From contig NZ_JAPENM010000002.1 of NCBI RefSeq assembly GCF_026342035.1, positions 1-64,000 of the forward strand: a stretch of DNA of 64,000 bases, in the 5' to 3' direction. Origin of the DNA: Aldersonia sp. NBC_00410 (GTDB lineage: Bacteria > Actinomycetota > Actinomycetes > Mycobacteriales > Mycobacteriaceae). Positions 44,269-53,197 of the stretch are shown here, piece by piece. The notes beneath the pieces were generated by a model that ran no database searches, was not told where the DNA came from, and saw only the letters and a program-made list of their open reading frames with translations. The translations under genes and the position numbers were made by a program. Position 1 is the stretch's first letter, and each line of letters opens with the position of its first letter.

Positions 44269-46032
44269 TCAGATGTCGATCACGACAGTGTCGGTGGGTT
44301 GTGAACAGCAGATCAGGATGTTGCCCTCGGCGGGCGGTTCCAAGGGTTCGGGGTCGTAGCGGACGGTGCCTGACAGCAATGCGGTCTCGCAGTTGTGACA
44401 TACCCCGGTGCGGCAGGACCACCGGGTCGGGACGTCGCAGGTTTCGGCGAATTCGAGCAGACTGGTACTGGGCGGTCCCCAGGGTGCCGAGAGTCCACTG
44501 CGCGCGAACTGAACCTCAGGCCCGAGTCCGGGCGGTCCTACGGGCAGGTGCGGAGGGATCGACCTCGCAGCGATTCCGGGTGTGAGGGCGGCTGCGGCGC
44601 CGAAGAGTTCGGAGTGCACGCGAGAGGGATCCAGTCCGTAGGTCGCCAGGCTGGAGCTGAGGCCGTTCATGAATTCCGACGGTCCGCACAGATAGGCGTC
44701 TGCGTCGCGTGGTAGGCCGAGGCCGCTAATCGCTTCGCGGGACAGCCGGCCCTGCTCGGTGAAGTCGATTCCGAGTCGGTCGGCCGCGTTTGGCCGGCTG
44801 TAGAAGATGTGGGAATGACTGGCAGACAACTGTTTCAGTAGATCGCGGCTTTCCTCGGCGAACGGGTGTTCCGCTCCGTTGCGAGCGCCGTGCAGCCACC
44901 AGAGCGGACGTTCCGAGTGCGTCGCCGCGAGCCAGTGCAGCATCGAGAGCACCGGGGTGGCTCCCACTCCGGCGGAGAGCAGGATCAGCGGCGCGGTTGC
45001 GTCGTTGAGGAAGAAGGTGCCTCGTGGTGCGGCGACGTCGAGGTGATCACCGGGGTGGACGTGAGCGTGAATGTATTCGCTGGCCAGGCCATGTGGCTCT
45101 CGTTTGACGCTGATCCGGTAATCCGCGGACCCTGGCCGGTTGGACAGCGAGTAGTTGCGGACCAGCGGCGCGCCGTTCGGGTCTGGATAGAGCCGCAACG
45201 TGATCGACTGTCCAGGAAGCCATTTCGGGAGTGGCGCACCGTCGGGGTCGATCAGCGAGACTGAGCGTACATGTTGACTTTCGTCGTGGGCAGCACTGAC
45301 ACGTAGGGGGCGAAACCCCGTCCATGCCGGCGGTGGGCTACCCGCAGCGGCTGTCAGTCCGACGTTCCCGCCGGATCCAGCCGGGTTCTGGGTCTGCTCC
45401 GCCAGGCTCCAGAGGGACGATTGCCAGCCGGGGCTCAGTGCCGGGATGCGCAGTGCGCGTTGCAGGGCGTCGCGGGAGTGCCCGGGCAGATAGAGCAGTG
45501 CGTCGATCTCGGCGACCGACACCTGCTCGGGTCCAGAGCTGATCTTGACGATCTCCTGGCCGGCTTCGACTTCGCCTTCGGTGATCACCCGGCAGTAGAA
45601 CCCCGGTCGCCCGTGCGAAACCAACAGTGCCGCCATCCGGGGCTCGCCGATGCGCATGCCAGCGCGGTAGCAGGTGACCCGCGGCTGGGTGACCTCGAGG
45701 ACCGCCTGCCCAATCCGGTACCGGTCTCCGATGCACACCTCGTCGTCGGGCAGTCCGTCGACGGTGAGGTTCTCCCCCAGCAGACCTGGCGCCAGGTCGT
45801 CACGGTCGAAGACTTGCGACCAGTGCCGGTAGGAGTCGAGTTGGTAGACCAGGACGGCGCGGTTTTCCCCGCCGTGGCCGCCGAGGTCACCTTGGCCGTC
45901 GCCGTCGACATTGAGCCGACGGACCATCCGGGGCCCGGTCACCGGTTGTTTCCACGCGCCGGTGTAGACAGTGCGTTGATTCCATTCGACATTCCTCGGC
46001 ATGCCGACGTTCACCGACGTCAGTGTCGCCAT
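44269..46032 (-). CDS. MOSC domain - ferredoxin reductase - 2Fe-2S fusion protein
   Basis: A 587-residue three-part protein. Residues about 1-215 are a MOSC (YiiM-like) domain: GDGQGDLGGHGGENRAVLVY, GLLGENLTVDG and QPRVTCYRAGMRIG, whose Cys may ligate molybdenum. Residues about 240-480 are an FAD/NAD(P) oxidoreductase module (RNYSLSNRPG, LILLSAGVGATPVLSML, YLCGPSEFM). Residues about 500-587 are a plant-type 2Fe-2S domain (CDVPTRWSCRTGVCHNCE, closing Cys in ILICCSQ). It is a self-contained electron chain to a probable Mo site, maybe reducing N-hydroxylated compounds. ATG follows GAAAGGAAAA. Confidence 0.85.
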   Translation of the reverse strand: MATLTSVNVGMPRNVEWNQRTVYTGAWKQPVTGPRMVRRLNVDGDGQGDLGGHGGENRAVLVYQLDSYRHWSQVFDRDDLAPGLLGENLTVDGLPDDEVCIGDRYRIGQAVLEVTQPRVTCYRAGMRIGEPRMAALLVSHGRPGFYCRVITEGEVEAGQEIVKISSGPEQVSVAEIDALLYLPGHSRDALQRALRIPALSPGWQSSLWSLAEQTQNPAGSGGNVGLTAAAGSPPPAWTGFRPLRVSAAHDESQHVRSVSLIDPDGAPLPKWLPGQSITLRLYPDPNGAPLVRNYSLSNRPGSADYRISVKREPHGLASEYIHAHVHPGDHLDVAAPRGTFFLNDATAPLILLSAGVGATPVLSMLHWLAATHSERPLWWLHGARNGAEHPFAEESRDLLKQLSASHSHIFYSRPNAADRLGIDFTEQGRLSREAISGLGLPRDADAYLCGPSEFMNGLSSSLATYGLDPSRVHSELFGAAAALTPGIAARSIPPHLPVGPPGLGPEVQFARSGLSAPWGPPSTSLLEFAETCDVPTRWSCRTGVCHNCETALLSGTVRYDPEPLEPPAEGNILICCSQPTDTVVIDI

Positions 46033-46074
46033 CACGTTTTCCTTTCTCGGGGTGAAGCGATGATCGATCGGGTC

Positions 46075-46254
46075 TCAACCGAAGCCGGGCACGACCGACA
46101 GCGCGGTGACGATCGTCGCGGTGCACGCCGCCATCACCCACAGCGTGAACGCCGAGGCACGTTCCCTCGCTGCGGGATCGGGGCGGATGGGGCTGTCCGG
46201 GACCGATGCCCTGGCCACGTCGCCGTCGTGGGTGGGTGAAGGCGAGCTACTCAC
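46075..46254 (-). CDS. Small single-helix membrane protein
   Basis: A 59-residue frame that starts at a GTG overlapping the end of the PPOX gene by 8 bases and ends 42 bases before the MOSC-reductase. A polar N-terminus precedes one membrane helix (FTLWVMAACTATIVTALSVV). The arrangement suggests it is translated with its neighbours. No known family. Confidence 0.5.
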   Translation of the reverse strand: MSSSPSPTHDGDVARASVPDSPIRPDPAARERASAFTLWVMAACTATIVTALSVVPGFG

Positions 46255-46882
46255 CGCGGTCGAGCTTGTCGCGTAGCCGGGTGTTCTCGGCGTGCAGCTC
46301 TTCGAGTTGGCGCCGCAGCGGAGCGAGGTGTGTTTCGAGTTCCTCCACTGTGAACCGCACAGTGATGTGCTGAGGACAGTTCCAGTCGAAGGCCTCGACG
46401 GCAACCAAAACGACGCGCTCGACAACGGCGTCGTAGGCGGGATCGGCGAAGCTCTCGACCAGAGTGGGATCCTGTTCGGCGGTGACGATGAGGGCGTGGC
46501 CGTAGATCTTCAGCCGGCGCTGATGGAGGTAGTCCATGGCGATCAGGGCGACCCTGTTGTCGCCGGCGACGTTGCCGGTACTGATGTACTGCAGATTGCC
46601 GCGGAAATCAGCCCACCCGATGGTGTGGTCGTCGACGACCCGCAGGAACCCTTTTGGGCCGCCACGGAATTGGACATAGGGCCAGCCCGTTTCGCTGACG
46701 GTCGCCAGGTAGAAGCTGTCCCGCTCCGCGAGGTAGTGCTGCTCGTCTTCGGTGAGCACGTCGGCACCTGGTACCGCTGCGCCTTGAATCCGTTTGCGGT
46801 CGTAGAACACTTGGCTGCCGTGGTCGCGCTGGACGTCGCGGACCGCCTCGGTGAACGCGATGGCGCCGTAATGCTTGCTCAC
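46247..46882 (-). CDS. Pyridoxamine-phosphate-oxidase-fold flavin protein
   Basis: A 211-residue PPOX-type split-barrel protein. The flavin-binding pattern is visible in ERDSFYLATVSETGWPYVQF (about 53-72), GGPKGFLRVVDDHTIGWADF and GNRQYISTGNV-like sequence (about 95-105, here GNLQYISTGNV), with DYLHQRRLKIYGHA. The C-terminus carries a coiled-coil-like helix (EELETHLAPLRRQLEELHAE). Such proteins bind FMN, F420 or haem and reduce small molecules. GTG start behind AAGGAGC. It is first of the three-gene set with the small membrane protein and the MOSC-reductase. Confidence 0.8.
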   Translation of the reverse strand: MSKHYGAIAFTEAVRDVQRDHGSQVFYDRKRIQGAAVPGADVLTEDEQHYLAERDSFYLATVSETGWPYVQFRGGPKGFLRVVDDHTIGWADFRGNLQYISTGNVAGDNRVALIAMDYLHQRRLKIYGHALIVTAEQDPTLVESFADPAYDAVVERVVLVAVEAFDWNCPQHITVRFTVEELETHLAPLRRQLEELHAENTRLRDKLDRGE

Positions 46883-46927
46883 CGGGATGCTCCTTAAGAT
46901 GGTGCCGGGGGCGTCTGCGGACCGGGC

Positions 46928-47605
46928 TCAGTGGGCGAGGAACGCCAGTAGTTCGTGGTTGACGTCCTCGGCGTAGGTCCACAGCAGACCGTGGGGCGCC
47001 CCGGGAATCTCGACGTATCGGGCACGAGGAAGGAGAGCGCGCAACGGACGAGCGGTGGCATCGATCGGCAGGATCCGGTCGTGAGTCCCGTGGACGATCA
47101 AGACGCCGATGTCGTATCCGGCGATCTTGGCCACGTCGGTCCGAAAGTCGGTAGCCCACGTGATCACCGCGGCGACCGATGCATATGCCGACCCCGAACA
47201 CGCCACCTGCCAAGAGCTTTCGATGACGTCGCCGCTGACGCGGATGCCGAGGGTCTCGTCGGTGTTGTAGACGTCGGCACAGAATTGATGAAGGAATGTG
47301 TAGCGGTCTTTGACCGCGACGGCCAGAGCCGAGGCGAAGACCACGCCGTCCAGACCGGCAGGGTTGGTGTCGGTTCGCAGCAGGTAAGGCTCCAGGGCGG
47401 CGATGAAGACCGCCTTGTCGATCCTGTCCGGCCCATAGCTGCCCAGGTAGCGGCCGATTTCCCCGGTGCCCATCGAAAATCCCGCCAGGACGACGTCGGT
47501 GACATCAAGGACCTCGATCAAGGTGTTGAGGTCAGCGGCGAACGTGTCGTAGTCATAGCCGATGGCGGCGCGACCCGAGCGGCCGAAACCGCGCCCCGTT
47601 TCGAC
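46928..47605 (-). pseudogene. Alpha/beta hydrolase (haloperoxidase-like), 5' end lost
   Basis: About 225 residues match non-haem haloperoxidase-type alpha/beta hydrolases from GRGFGRSG onward: nucleophile GFSMGTGE, acid region LIVHGTHDRILPIDATAR, and His in PGAPHGLLWTYAEDVN. The first 55-60 residues, including the oxyanion HG motif, are missing. The upstream frame is open but unrelated. The break point lies at the border of repeat family 2 (47,615). All three catalytic residues remain, but the fold is incomplete. Confidence 0.65.
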
Positions 47606-47614
47606 GGCCTCGGG

Positions 47615-47734
47615 GACATTATTGGGACATTGCACTTTCCCTCCCGCCGCCGGCAGCAACCAATTCCACGAGCTCCCGCTGCGCCGATGCCAACGGAGGC
47701 GACACGCCCGGTGATCCACATTCGCCTGACCGTA
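47615..47734. repeat. Dispersed repeat family 2, copy B
   Basis: Same ordered blocks as 19,098-19,220 (gacattattggg, cggcagcaa, attccacgagctcccgctgc, cggaggcgacacgcc, atccacattcgc). It directly abuts the truncated hydrolase. Beyond it, 47,763-47,921 holds a 52-codon frame with one hydrophobic segment (VLANLVLLGIGGYVNFGAVA) of uncertain meaning; nothing else is seen up to the MarR promoter. Confidence 0.6.
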
Positions 47735-48099
47735 CCGTCGCCCTGTCCGACACTGCGCGGGAATGGTCACCACCGAGGTGCTCGCCAACCTGGTCCTGCT
47801 CGGAATCGGCGGATATGTCAACTTCGGCGCGGTAGCGCGCACTCGGCAGCGAGACCCGGATTCCGGCTGCCCGGGCCGTTCGACCACGCCTGCGCTCCGA
47901 TGCCCGGCTTGCGGCCCGTAGTGCGGGCGCCCTAGATCCCTGACCGTTCCCCGACAGGGTGAGCAGCTGTTGGTCCGGGAGAATCCGACTTGACGACACC
48001 GGCCTGTACGAGCATGGGCGCCCGGACTTGAACGGCCCTGGACTTCCGAGCAAGTGGCCAGACGGGTCATTGGCTGGTTGGCGTCAGGGAGTGAGGACG

Positions 48100-48135
48100 T
48101 TGACAGTTAGATCTCTAATCATTAGAGTTCTAACT
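48100..48135 (+). promoter_or_regulatory. Consensus promoter overlapped by MarR operator, leaderless start
   Basis: TTGACA (48,100-48,105), 17 bases, TAGAGT (48,123-48,128) places the transcript start at or next to the A of the MarR ATG (48,136). A 15+15 palindrome (48,105-48,119 and 48,121-48,135, arms agttagatctctaat and attagagttctaact, one mismatch, 1-base centre) covers the whole promoter up to the start codon. Confidence 0.75.
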
Positions 48136-48582
48136 ATGAACAACGCGACACCTCCCTTGGCGAGCAACCTCGAACTGCTCCGGTGGATCGGGTGGGCACA
48201 GCAGCAGGCTGGTCTCGAATGGATCCGCGACCGTGACCTCAGCCACCAGCAAAGCTTCGTCCTCGGTTACCTGACCAAGGAGCCCGGGGCGATCCAGCGC
48301 GATATTGCCGAGATGACGCGGACTACCCCGGCAAGTGTCTCGAGCCTCCTATCGGGGCTCGAGGCGCGCGGGCTCGTCGAGCGTCGGACCGAGCCGGGAA
48401 ACGAGCGCAGCAAACGCGTCTACGCGACAGACGCCGGCATCGAACTCATCGCCGGCTTCGACGACGCCATGCGGGAGACAGAGGAATCGATCCTCGCCCC
48501 GCTCGACCGAAGCGAGCGCGACACCCTGCACACACTGCTCAGCAAGGTCACCGCACAACTGCCCCGGCCCACCCGGGAATGA
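48136..48582 (+). CDS. MarR-family repressor, probably leaderless and autoregulated
   Basis: A 148-residue MarR-family winged-helix protein (QQSFVLGYLTKEPGAIQRDIAEMTRTT, ASVSSLLSGLEARGLVERRT, then the wing NERSKRVYATDAG). There is no ribosome site; the promoter position predicts a transcript that begins at the ATG. A 31-bp palindrome ends on the base before the start codon. It precedes the MATE exporter in the same direction with a 125-base gap, so it probably represses itself and the exporter in response to an exported compound. Confidence 0.87.
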   Translation: MNNATPPLASNLELLRWIGWAQQQAGLEWIRDRDLSHQQSFVLGYLTKEPGAIQRDIAEMTRTTPASVSSLLSGLEARGLVERRTEPGNERSKRVYATDAGIELIAGFDDAMRETEESILAPLDRSERDTLHTLLSKVTAQLPRPTRE

Positions 48583-48707
48583 CCCGAGGCGTGCGCCGCT
48601 GAACCACGCACGCTGATCCCCCTTTCGCCGCGTCGGCGCCCGTCGCCGCGCTCTCAGTCATGCCCTGACGTCCTGCCGGCGTCACACCCTGCCCCGAAGG
48701 AGCAATC

Positions 48708-50180
48708 ATGAGCCTGTCGAACTCCACCGATGCGAACGCCGTCGGCACCAACCGCTGGTACCTGTCCACCGCGCCGATCCTCCGCGCACTCGTGCACCTC
48801 TGCGTGCCGATGGCCGCGGCGCTGATCGTGAGCGCCCTCTACAACGTCGTCAACGCCGGTTTCATCGGTTCGCTTCACGACGCGACGCTACTGACCGCCG
48901 TCACCCTCGGCTCGCCGATCCTCGGCCTCATCATGGCGGTCGGGGGTGTGTTCGGAACCGGTGGCAGCGCGCTCATCTCACGTTTGCTCGGAGTCTCCGA
49001 GAACGAACCGGCCAAGGCCGGCGAGATCAAACACGTTGCCTCGTTCTCCGTGTGGGGCGCGGCCATCGTCGGGGCAGTCCTCGGCGTCCTCGGCCTCGTC
49101 TTTCTAGATCCGCTCGTCAGCTTGCTCGGCGCGAGCGGGGGCGTGGTGCCGGCGACCGGTCAGTTCGTCGGGGTCATGCTTGCCTTCGTCCCGGTGCTCG
49201 CCGCATCGTTCTGTCTCGAGCAACTCGTCCGGGCCGAAGGTGCGGCACGGCAGGTCATGATCGGGCTGATCGCGTCGACGATCGCGAACGTCGTGTTCGA
49301 TGTGCTGTTCATCCTCGTACTGCACTGGGGCGTCGCCGGTGCCGCGATGTCGGTCGGGCTCGCCAACGCCGTCACCGCCGGCTACTTCGTCACTTGGCTC
49401 ACCCGGCACAGCGAACACGTGAGCCTCGCACCGAAACACTTCCGGCTTTCTTCCTCGATCATCAAGCCGGTGTTCGGTATTGGCGTCGGAGAACTTCTGC
49501 AGGCCGGGTTCCTCATCGTCACCTCTCTCGTGCTCAACAACCTCGCAGCGGCCTACGGCGACGGCCCGCTCGCCGCGATGGGTGTCGCGGTCCGCATCGC
49601 GCAGGTTCCGGAGTTCCTGATCATGGGTGTGACGCTCGGAGTGCTGCCACTGCTCGCCTACTCGTTCGGGAAAGGCGACGCACATCGTCTCTCGGCATCC
49701 GTGCGCGCCGCCGCGCTGACCGTCGGCACAATCGCAATCGCGTTCTCGGGCATAGTGTTCTTATTCCGGGAGCAGGTGTTCTCGGCCTTCGTTGCCGACC
49801 ACACACTCCTCGCCCTCGGTACCACCATCATCACTGCGCAACTGGTCTCGATGGTCTTCAACGGATTCGCCGGACTCATCACGTCGCTGTTCCAGGCCAC
49901 CGGTCGAGCGCTTCCCGCGACCATCATGTCGATGACCCAAGGAATTCTCTTCATCCCGATCGTCATCCTCGCCAACGCTTGGTTCGGACTCGATGGCCTC
50001 ATCTGGGCCCTCACCGTCAGCGAAGGCCTCGTTCTCGTCGCCGGCATCGTGATGTGGCTGGCCGCGCGGGGTGCGATCGCTCGCGGCATCGCCGACGCCG
50101 GCGCCGAACACGCCGAAGCCGTGCCCGAGGACGCGGAGTTCGCGGGCCGATCAGCGGCGCCGGAATACGCCTCGACTTGA
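48708..50180 (+). CDS. MATE-family multidrug efflux protein
   Basis: A 490-residue, 12-helix MATE antiporter (Na+ or H+ driven export of cationic drugs). The two pseudo-symmetric halves are visible: PILRALVHLCVPMAAALIVS, VGGVFGTGGSALISRLLG (about 81-98) and, in the second half, KPVFGIGVGELLQAGFLIV and GVLPLLAYSFGKGDAHRL. It ends in an acidic, Ala-rich cytoplasmic tail. ATG follows CGAAGGAG. It is co-oriented with and probably regulated by the MarR gene upstream. Confidence 0.88.
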   Translation: MSLSNSTDANAVGTNRWYLSTAPILRALVHLCVPMAAALIVSALYNVVNAGFIGSLHDATLLTAVTLGSPILGLIMAVGGVFGTGGSALISRLLGVSENEPAKAGEIKHVASFSVWGAAIVGAVLGVLGLVFLDPLVSLLGASGGVVPATGQFVGVMLAFVPVLAASFCLEQLVRAEGAARQVMIGLIASTIANVVFDVLFILVLHWGVAGAAMSVGLANAVTAGYFVTWLTRHSEHVSLAPKHFRLSSSIIKPVFGIGVGELLQAGFLIVTSLVLNNLAAAYGDGPLAAMGVAVRIAQVPEFLIMGVTLGVLPLLAYSFGKGDAHRLSASVRAAALTVGTIAIAFSGIVFLFREQVFSAFVADHTLLALGTTIITAQLVSMVFNGFAGLITSLFQATGRALPATIMSMTQGILFIPIVILANAWFGLDGLIWALTVSEGLVLVAGIVMWLAARGAIARGIADAGAEHAEAVPEDAEFAGRSAAPEYAST

Positions 50181-50244
50181 CGCGCAACGGCTCGACCGCC
50201 GCGATCCGACGTCGGGGCAACCAACACACCGCAACGATTCCTCC

Positions 50245-50435
50245 CCGACGGCGGCGAGGTCGGCAAAGTCGTCCACCGGCCGCTGGAAGGCGACATCGTT
50301 CACAAGGACATCGACTCCCCCCAGCGGGATCCGTAAGTCAGTCCACTCCTGAACTTCTCGATTACCTTCGGGGATTTGCCGCAAGATGCTTCCCCGGCGA
50401 CATCCACGCTCAAATGCAGTGCGGTTCCATCCGTT
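50245..50435 (-). pseudogene. SDR fragment with frameshift
   Basis: Two frames join as the middle of a short-chain dehydrogenase: ALHLSVDVAGEAS (DVA/D block) and GGVDVLVNDVAFQRPVDDF (the NNAG-strand region). Flanking SDR parts are missing. Confidence 0.4.
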
Positions 50436-51188
50436 GAACGAGGGCTGAGCCGACGGCACCGAATGGATCGCCGACGGCCCCCCGCCGCACAAGCACCGGA
50501 CCGAGACACGCGGCGGATCCAGCTCTACACAAGCCTCGCCGGTCCGCCGGTGGACACTGCCGTGATTGAGTCCGACGGACCATCTCCCGAGCGGCAGGTC
50601 ACACCGCGCCGACGCACGCACCGAGCGATACCGCGCCCATCGAGAATCCCGCCCGGCGTGTCCACGCCACGGTCAACGCGGATCTGATCAAGCCCCCGCA
50701 CACCGCCAGCAAAGACCCGAATCCACGAATCCTACTCAGCGTCCATCTATTTCACTCGACCGAAGCCAACCAAGGTTCGATACGCGTCGGTGGCGGGGAA
50801 GGGCCGGCTGGATGGACACTCGACCAACACCGCGATCGGGTGACACCCGATGCGCATGCCAACCTCGAGCCACACGTCGACCTAGCAGAACTCACCTGGT
50901 CGAACTGGTCCTCATCGCCCGCATGGTGGCGGCACGCTTGCGAAAGGCGCTCCAGAAACCTGGTGACGACCGGCTGGTATCAGGCAACATCGACGAACGG
51001 ACGGCGCGCGTCGACGTCCTGCGCGCCTCTGAGGCCCCGGGAGGATGATTTCGCCGTCTACTGGACGCCCCCAACAGGGGATGTGTCGTAATCACTTTAT
51101 CGGTCGCCAAGCAGGTCGAGTTAAAGTGTTGCTGTGGAAGAGATTTCAAACTTCCACTTACTGCGTGGCCCGCACAACCAAAAATCGT
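50436..51188. other. Gene-poor stretch with a partial repeat
   Basis: No convincing gene. Bases about 50,800-50,870 (ggctggatggacactcgacc, then aacaccgcgatcgggtgacacc) resemble the right arm of repeat family 1 (30,215-30,280 and 52,000-52,060), so a decayed partial copy lies here. Confidence 0.4.
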
Positions 51189-51524
51189 TCATTCGGTGTC
51201 GCCAGGCAAAGTAGGTATGGCCGAATAAGGGTGTGCCTCAATGCGCATCGGCGGCTCAGCGAGAAGGTCGATGATCTCGTCACGTAATTCGTCGGCCATG
51301 TCGCCGGTCTCGTAGGCGTCCTTCGCCTCGACCGATCGGAACACCTCGATATTCCACAAGACATCCGGATCGGCGTCTTCGCGCAGCATGATGAACCGGT
51401 CTGATGAGTTCGATTTCTCCATCCCGATGGTCGCCAGTTCGAACAAGCGATCGCCTTTTCCGGGCTTTGCGCGCATCTTGATGATGTATGACGGCTGATC
51501 TTTGAACGCCATGACGTGAACCAT
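51189..51524 (-). CDS. Antibiotic-biosynthesis-monooxygenase (ABM) domain protein
   Basis: A 111-residue dimeric alpha+beta-barrel protein. It has the family pattern of a first strand with a basic/Gly turn (SYIIKMRAKPGKGDRLFELA), a middle strand with Asp-rich turn (DRFIMLREDADPDVLWNIEV) and a last helix (YETGDMADELRDEIIDLLAE). Members oxidise quinols or haem, or act as stress-response quinol monooxygenases (YgiN type). ATG follows GAGGAG. It stands alone beside repeat family 1. Confidence 0.72.
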   Translation of the reverse strand: MVHVMAFKDQPSYIIKMRAKPGKGDRLFELATIGMEKSNSSDRFIMLREDADPDVLWNIEVFRSVEAKDAYETGDMADELRDEIIDLLAEPPMRIEAHPYSAIPTLPGDTE

Positions 51525-51580
51525 CAACTGGCTCCTCGGCCCGCAGTACCGCCAGCAGGTGGCCTAGCGCTCTCTGCTCA

Positions 51581-52088
51581 ATCGCGAACGGCACTCGATG
51601 CCACGACGTTCGGTACCAGTGGAGTCACCAAGCGGAACGTCATCGGAAGCGGAATTGGTAGCCGGGACCAGCGTCCACTCCGATTCGCGCGCTGAGCTGC
51701 ATCTTTGACGCGAATCGGGACGCCGGGCGGGCAGTCCGGACCTTCCGCCACGCGAACGGAATTTCATTTTGGCCGGATTTTGGCCGTATGACAACGTCTA
51801 TGGTCGGAATTTTCTGGTACATCCGAACCGAAAATTCGGCTTGACCTGCGGCTTTGATGGTGGTCCCGGCTGGGATCGAACCAGCGACCTTCCGCGTGTG
51901 AAATTGACACCACCCCAAGTGATTTCGGAATTACCAGGTCAGACCGGACGCACCTCCCCCAGTTGGACCAACTGGACCGGTACGTCCGACGCGATGGCCG
52001 GATACTGGCCACATGGACAGTCGACCAACAACGTGGTCGGGTGACACCGAGTGCCGGGGCACCGCGTGTCACGGCCGACCGGGCACAC
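51581..52088. repeat. Dispersed repeat family 1, full copy with tRNA 3'-half module
   Basis: Aligns over its length with 29,807-30,308, including the tRNA 3' half on the minus strand (51,861-51,902) and the right arm with ccagttggaccaactgg (from 51,959). Its left end atcgcgaacggcactcgatg is identical to that of the 32,751 copy. Confidence 0.7.
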
Positions 52089-52171
52089 CTTTCGATGATC
52101 GAGACACGCGAACCCTCCCCTTGGTCGGTGCCGCACCGCATCGCCGTCCCCGCACGCTCGGCGGCGTGGCG

Positions 52172-52260
52172 GACATTGGGACACGGGCTACCTCCTCCCA
52201 GGCCGGCAACAACACCGGTTCCCGGGGTTGTCCCGACAACGCGAGGCGACACGCCCGATC
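52172..52260. repeat. Diverged copy C of repeat family 2
   Basis: Shares gacattggg, ctcctccc, ccggcaacaa and gcgaggcgacacgccc in the order of copies A and B, but with more changes. It lies directly beyond repeat family 1 and before the SDR gene. No gene is seen between 52,088 and 52,357. Confidence 0.4.
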
Positions 52261-52357
52261 ATCGGCGTCGCCCGGGGGTGGTCGTTCATCTCGTCCCTCG
52301 AGGGGGGGCGGGAATCGACGGTGCCGTGAAATTGCCGGGCCGACCATTTCGTCCGGG

Positions 52358-53197
52358 TCATCTGGCGGATTTGTCATCGGATCCCATCGCCCGACGACTC
52401 ATCCGCACCATCAACCGGACCAGCACGCCGCGCGGAATCGGGGAGATAAGTCTGGCACCTCGCCGAATTTGCTTGCCGGCCATACACGTTGGGTCCTTTC
52501 CGAGGCTCTTGAACGCCGCGCTGACAACTTCTTCGACAGCAGTCGCGCCAGGGACGGGCTCGTCCGGGCCGGCGAGCCCACGCTCCCCGCGCAGGCGGCG
52601 CAGCGAGGGCGTGTCGGTTTCGCCGAGCACGACCCCGAGTGCGTCTACGCCCTGATCCCGCAGTTCGGCCCAGAGAGCCTCGGCGAAGATCATGTCGAAC
52701 GCCTTCGTGGCTCCATAGGCGGCCATGTTCGGGGCCCCGACGAACGCCGCCCCGGAACTGAGGATGACGATGCCGCCGCGCCCTCGCTGGACCATCGCGC
52801 GTCCGTAGTGGTGACTGAGCTGCATCGGAATCAGGCAGTTGCGCTGGAGCATCCGTTCGGACGCAGTGATCGAGTTCTCGAGAAAGGGTGCGAAGTCCGC
52901 GTCGCCACCGGCGCAATACACGACCAGGCCGATCTCGACATCGGCCGTGGCGGCGACGATCGACTCGGTGGCGTCAGGTGCGCTGAGATCGGTGACTAGC
53001 ACGCGGGTTTCGGCGCCGGTGCGGCCCTGGATGCTTTCCGCGACTTGGTTCAGTATCTCTGCGCGGCGGGCGAGCAGGACGACGTTGATGCCATTGCGAG
53101 CGATCGCCTCCGCGAATGCGGCGCCCACGCCATCGGACGCGCCGGCGACGAGTGCCCAGGGTCCGTACTTCGACTTGTCGACGGCCACGCTCTTCAT
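52358..53197 (-). CDS. Short-chain dehydrogenase/reductase
   Basis: A 279-residue classical SDR. The NAD(P) loop GASDGVG is at 19-25, the strand VVYCAGG replaces the usual NNAG, the catalytic Ser lies in ILSSGAAFVG and the Tyr/Lys pair in YGATKAF. It is complete and should be active on an unknown alcohol or ketone. The ATG overlaps the stop of the small gene upstream by 4 bases (ATGA). It is the last gene of a run of minus-strand genes from 56,253 that look like one catabolic unit. Confidence 0.83.
   Translation of the reverse strand: MKSVAVDKSKYGPWALVAGASDGVGAAFAEAIARNGINVVLLARRAEILNQVAESIQGRTGAETRVLVTDLSAPDATESIVAATADVEIGLVVYCAGGDADFAPFLENSITASERMLQRNCLIPMQLSHHYGRAMVQRGRGGIVILSSGAAFVGAPNMAAYGATKAFDMIFAEALWAELRDQGVDALGVVLGETDTPSLRRLRGERGLAGPDEPVPGATAVEEVVSAAFKSLGKDPTCMAGKQIRRGARLISPIPRGVLVRLMVRMSRRAMGSDDKSAR

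Noticed and set aside
47763-47921. 52-codon frame with one hydrophobic segment next to repeat copy B
   Set aside because: No ribosome site, no recognised family, basic/Cys-rich nonsense-like tail; kept only as a remark.
47659-48070. N-terminal part of a 380-codon frame for the alpha/beta hydrolase
   Set aside because: The upstream part crosses repeat family 2 and has no hydrolase motifs; the gene is better read as truncated.
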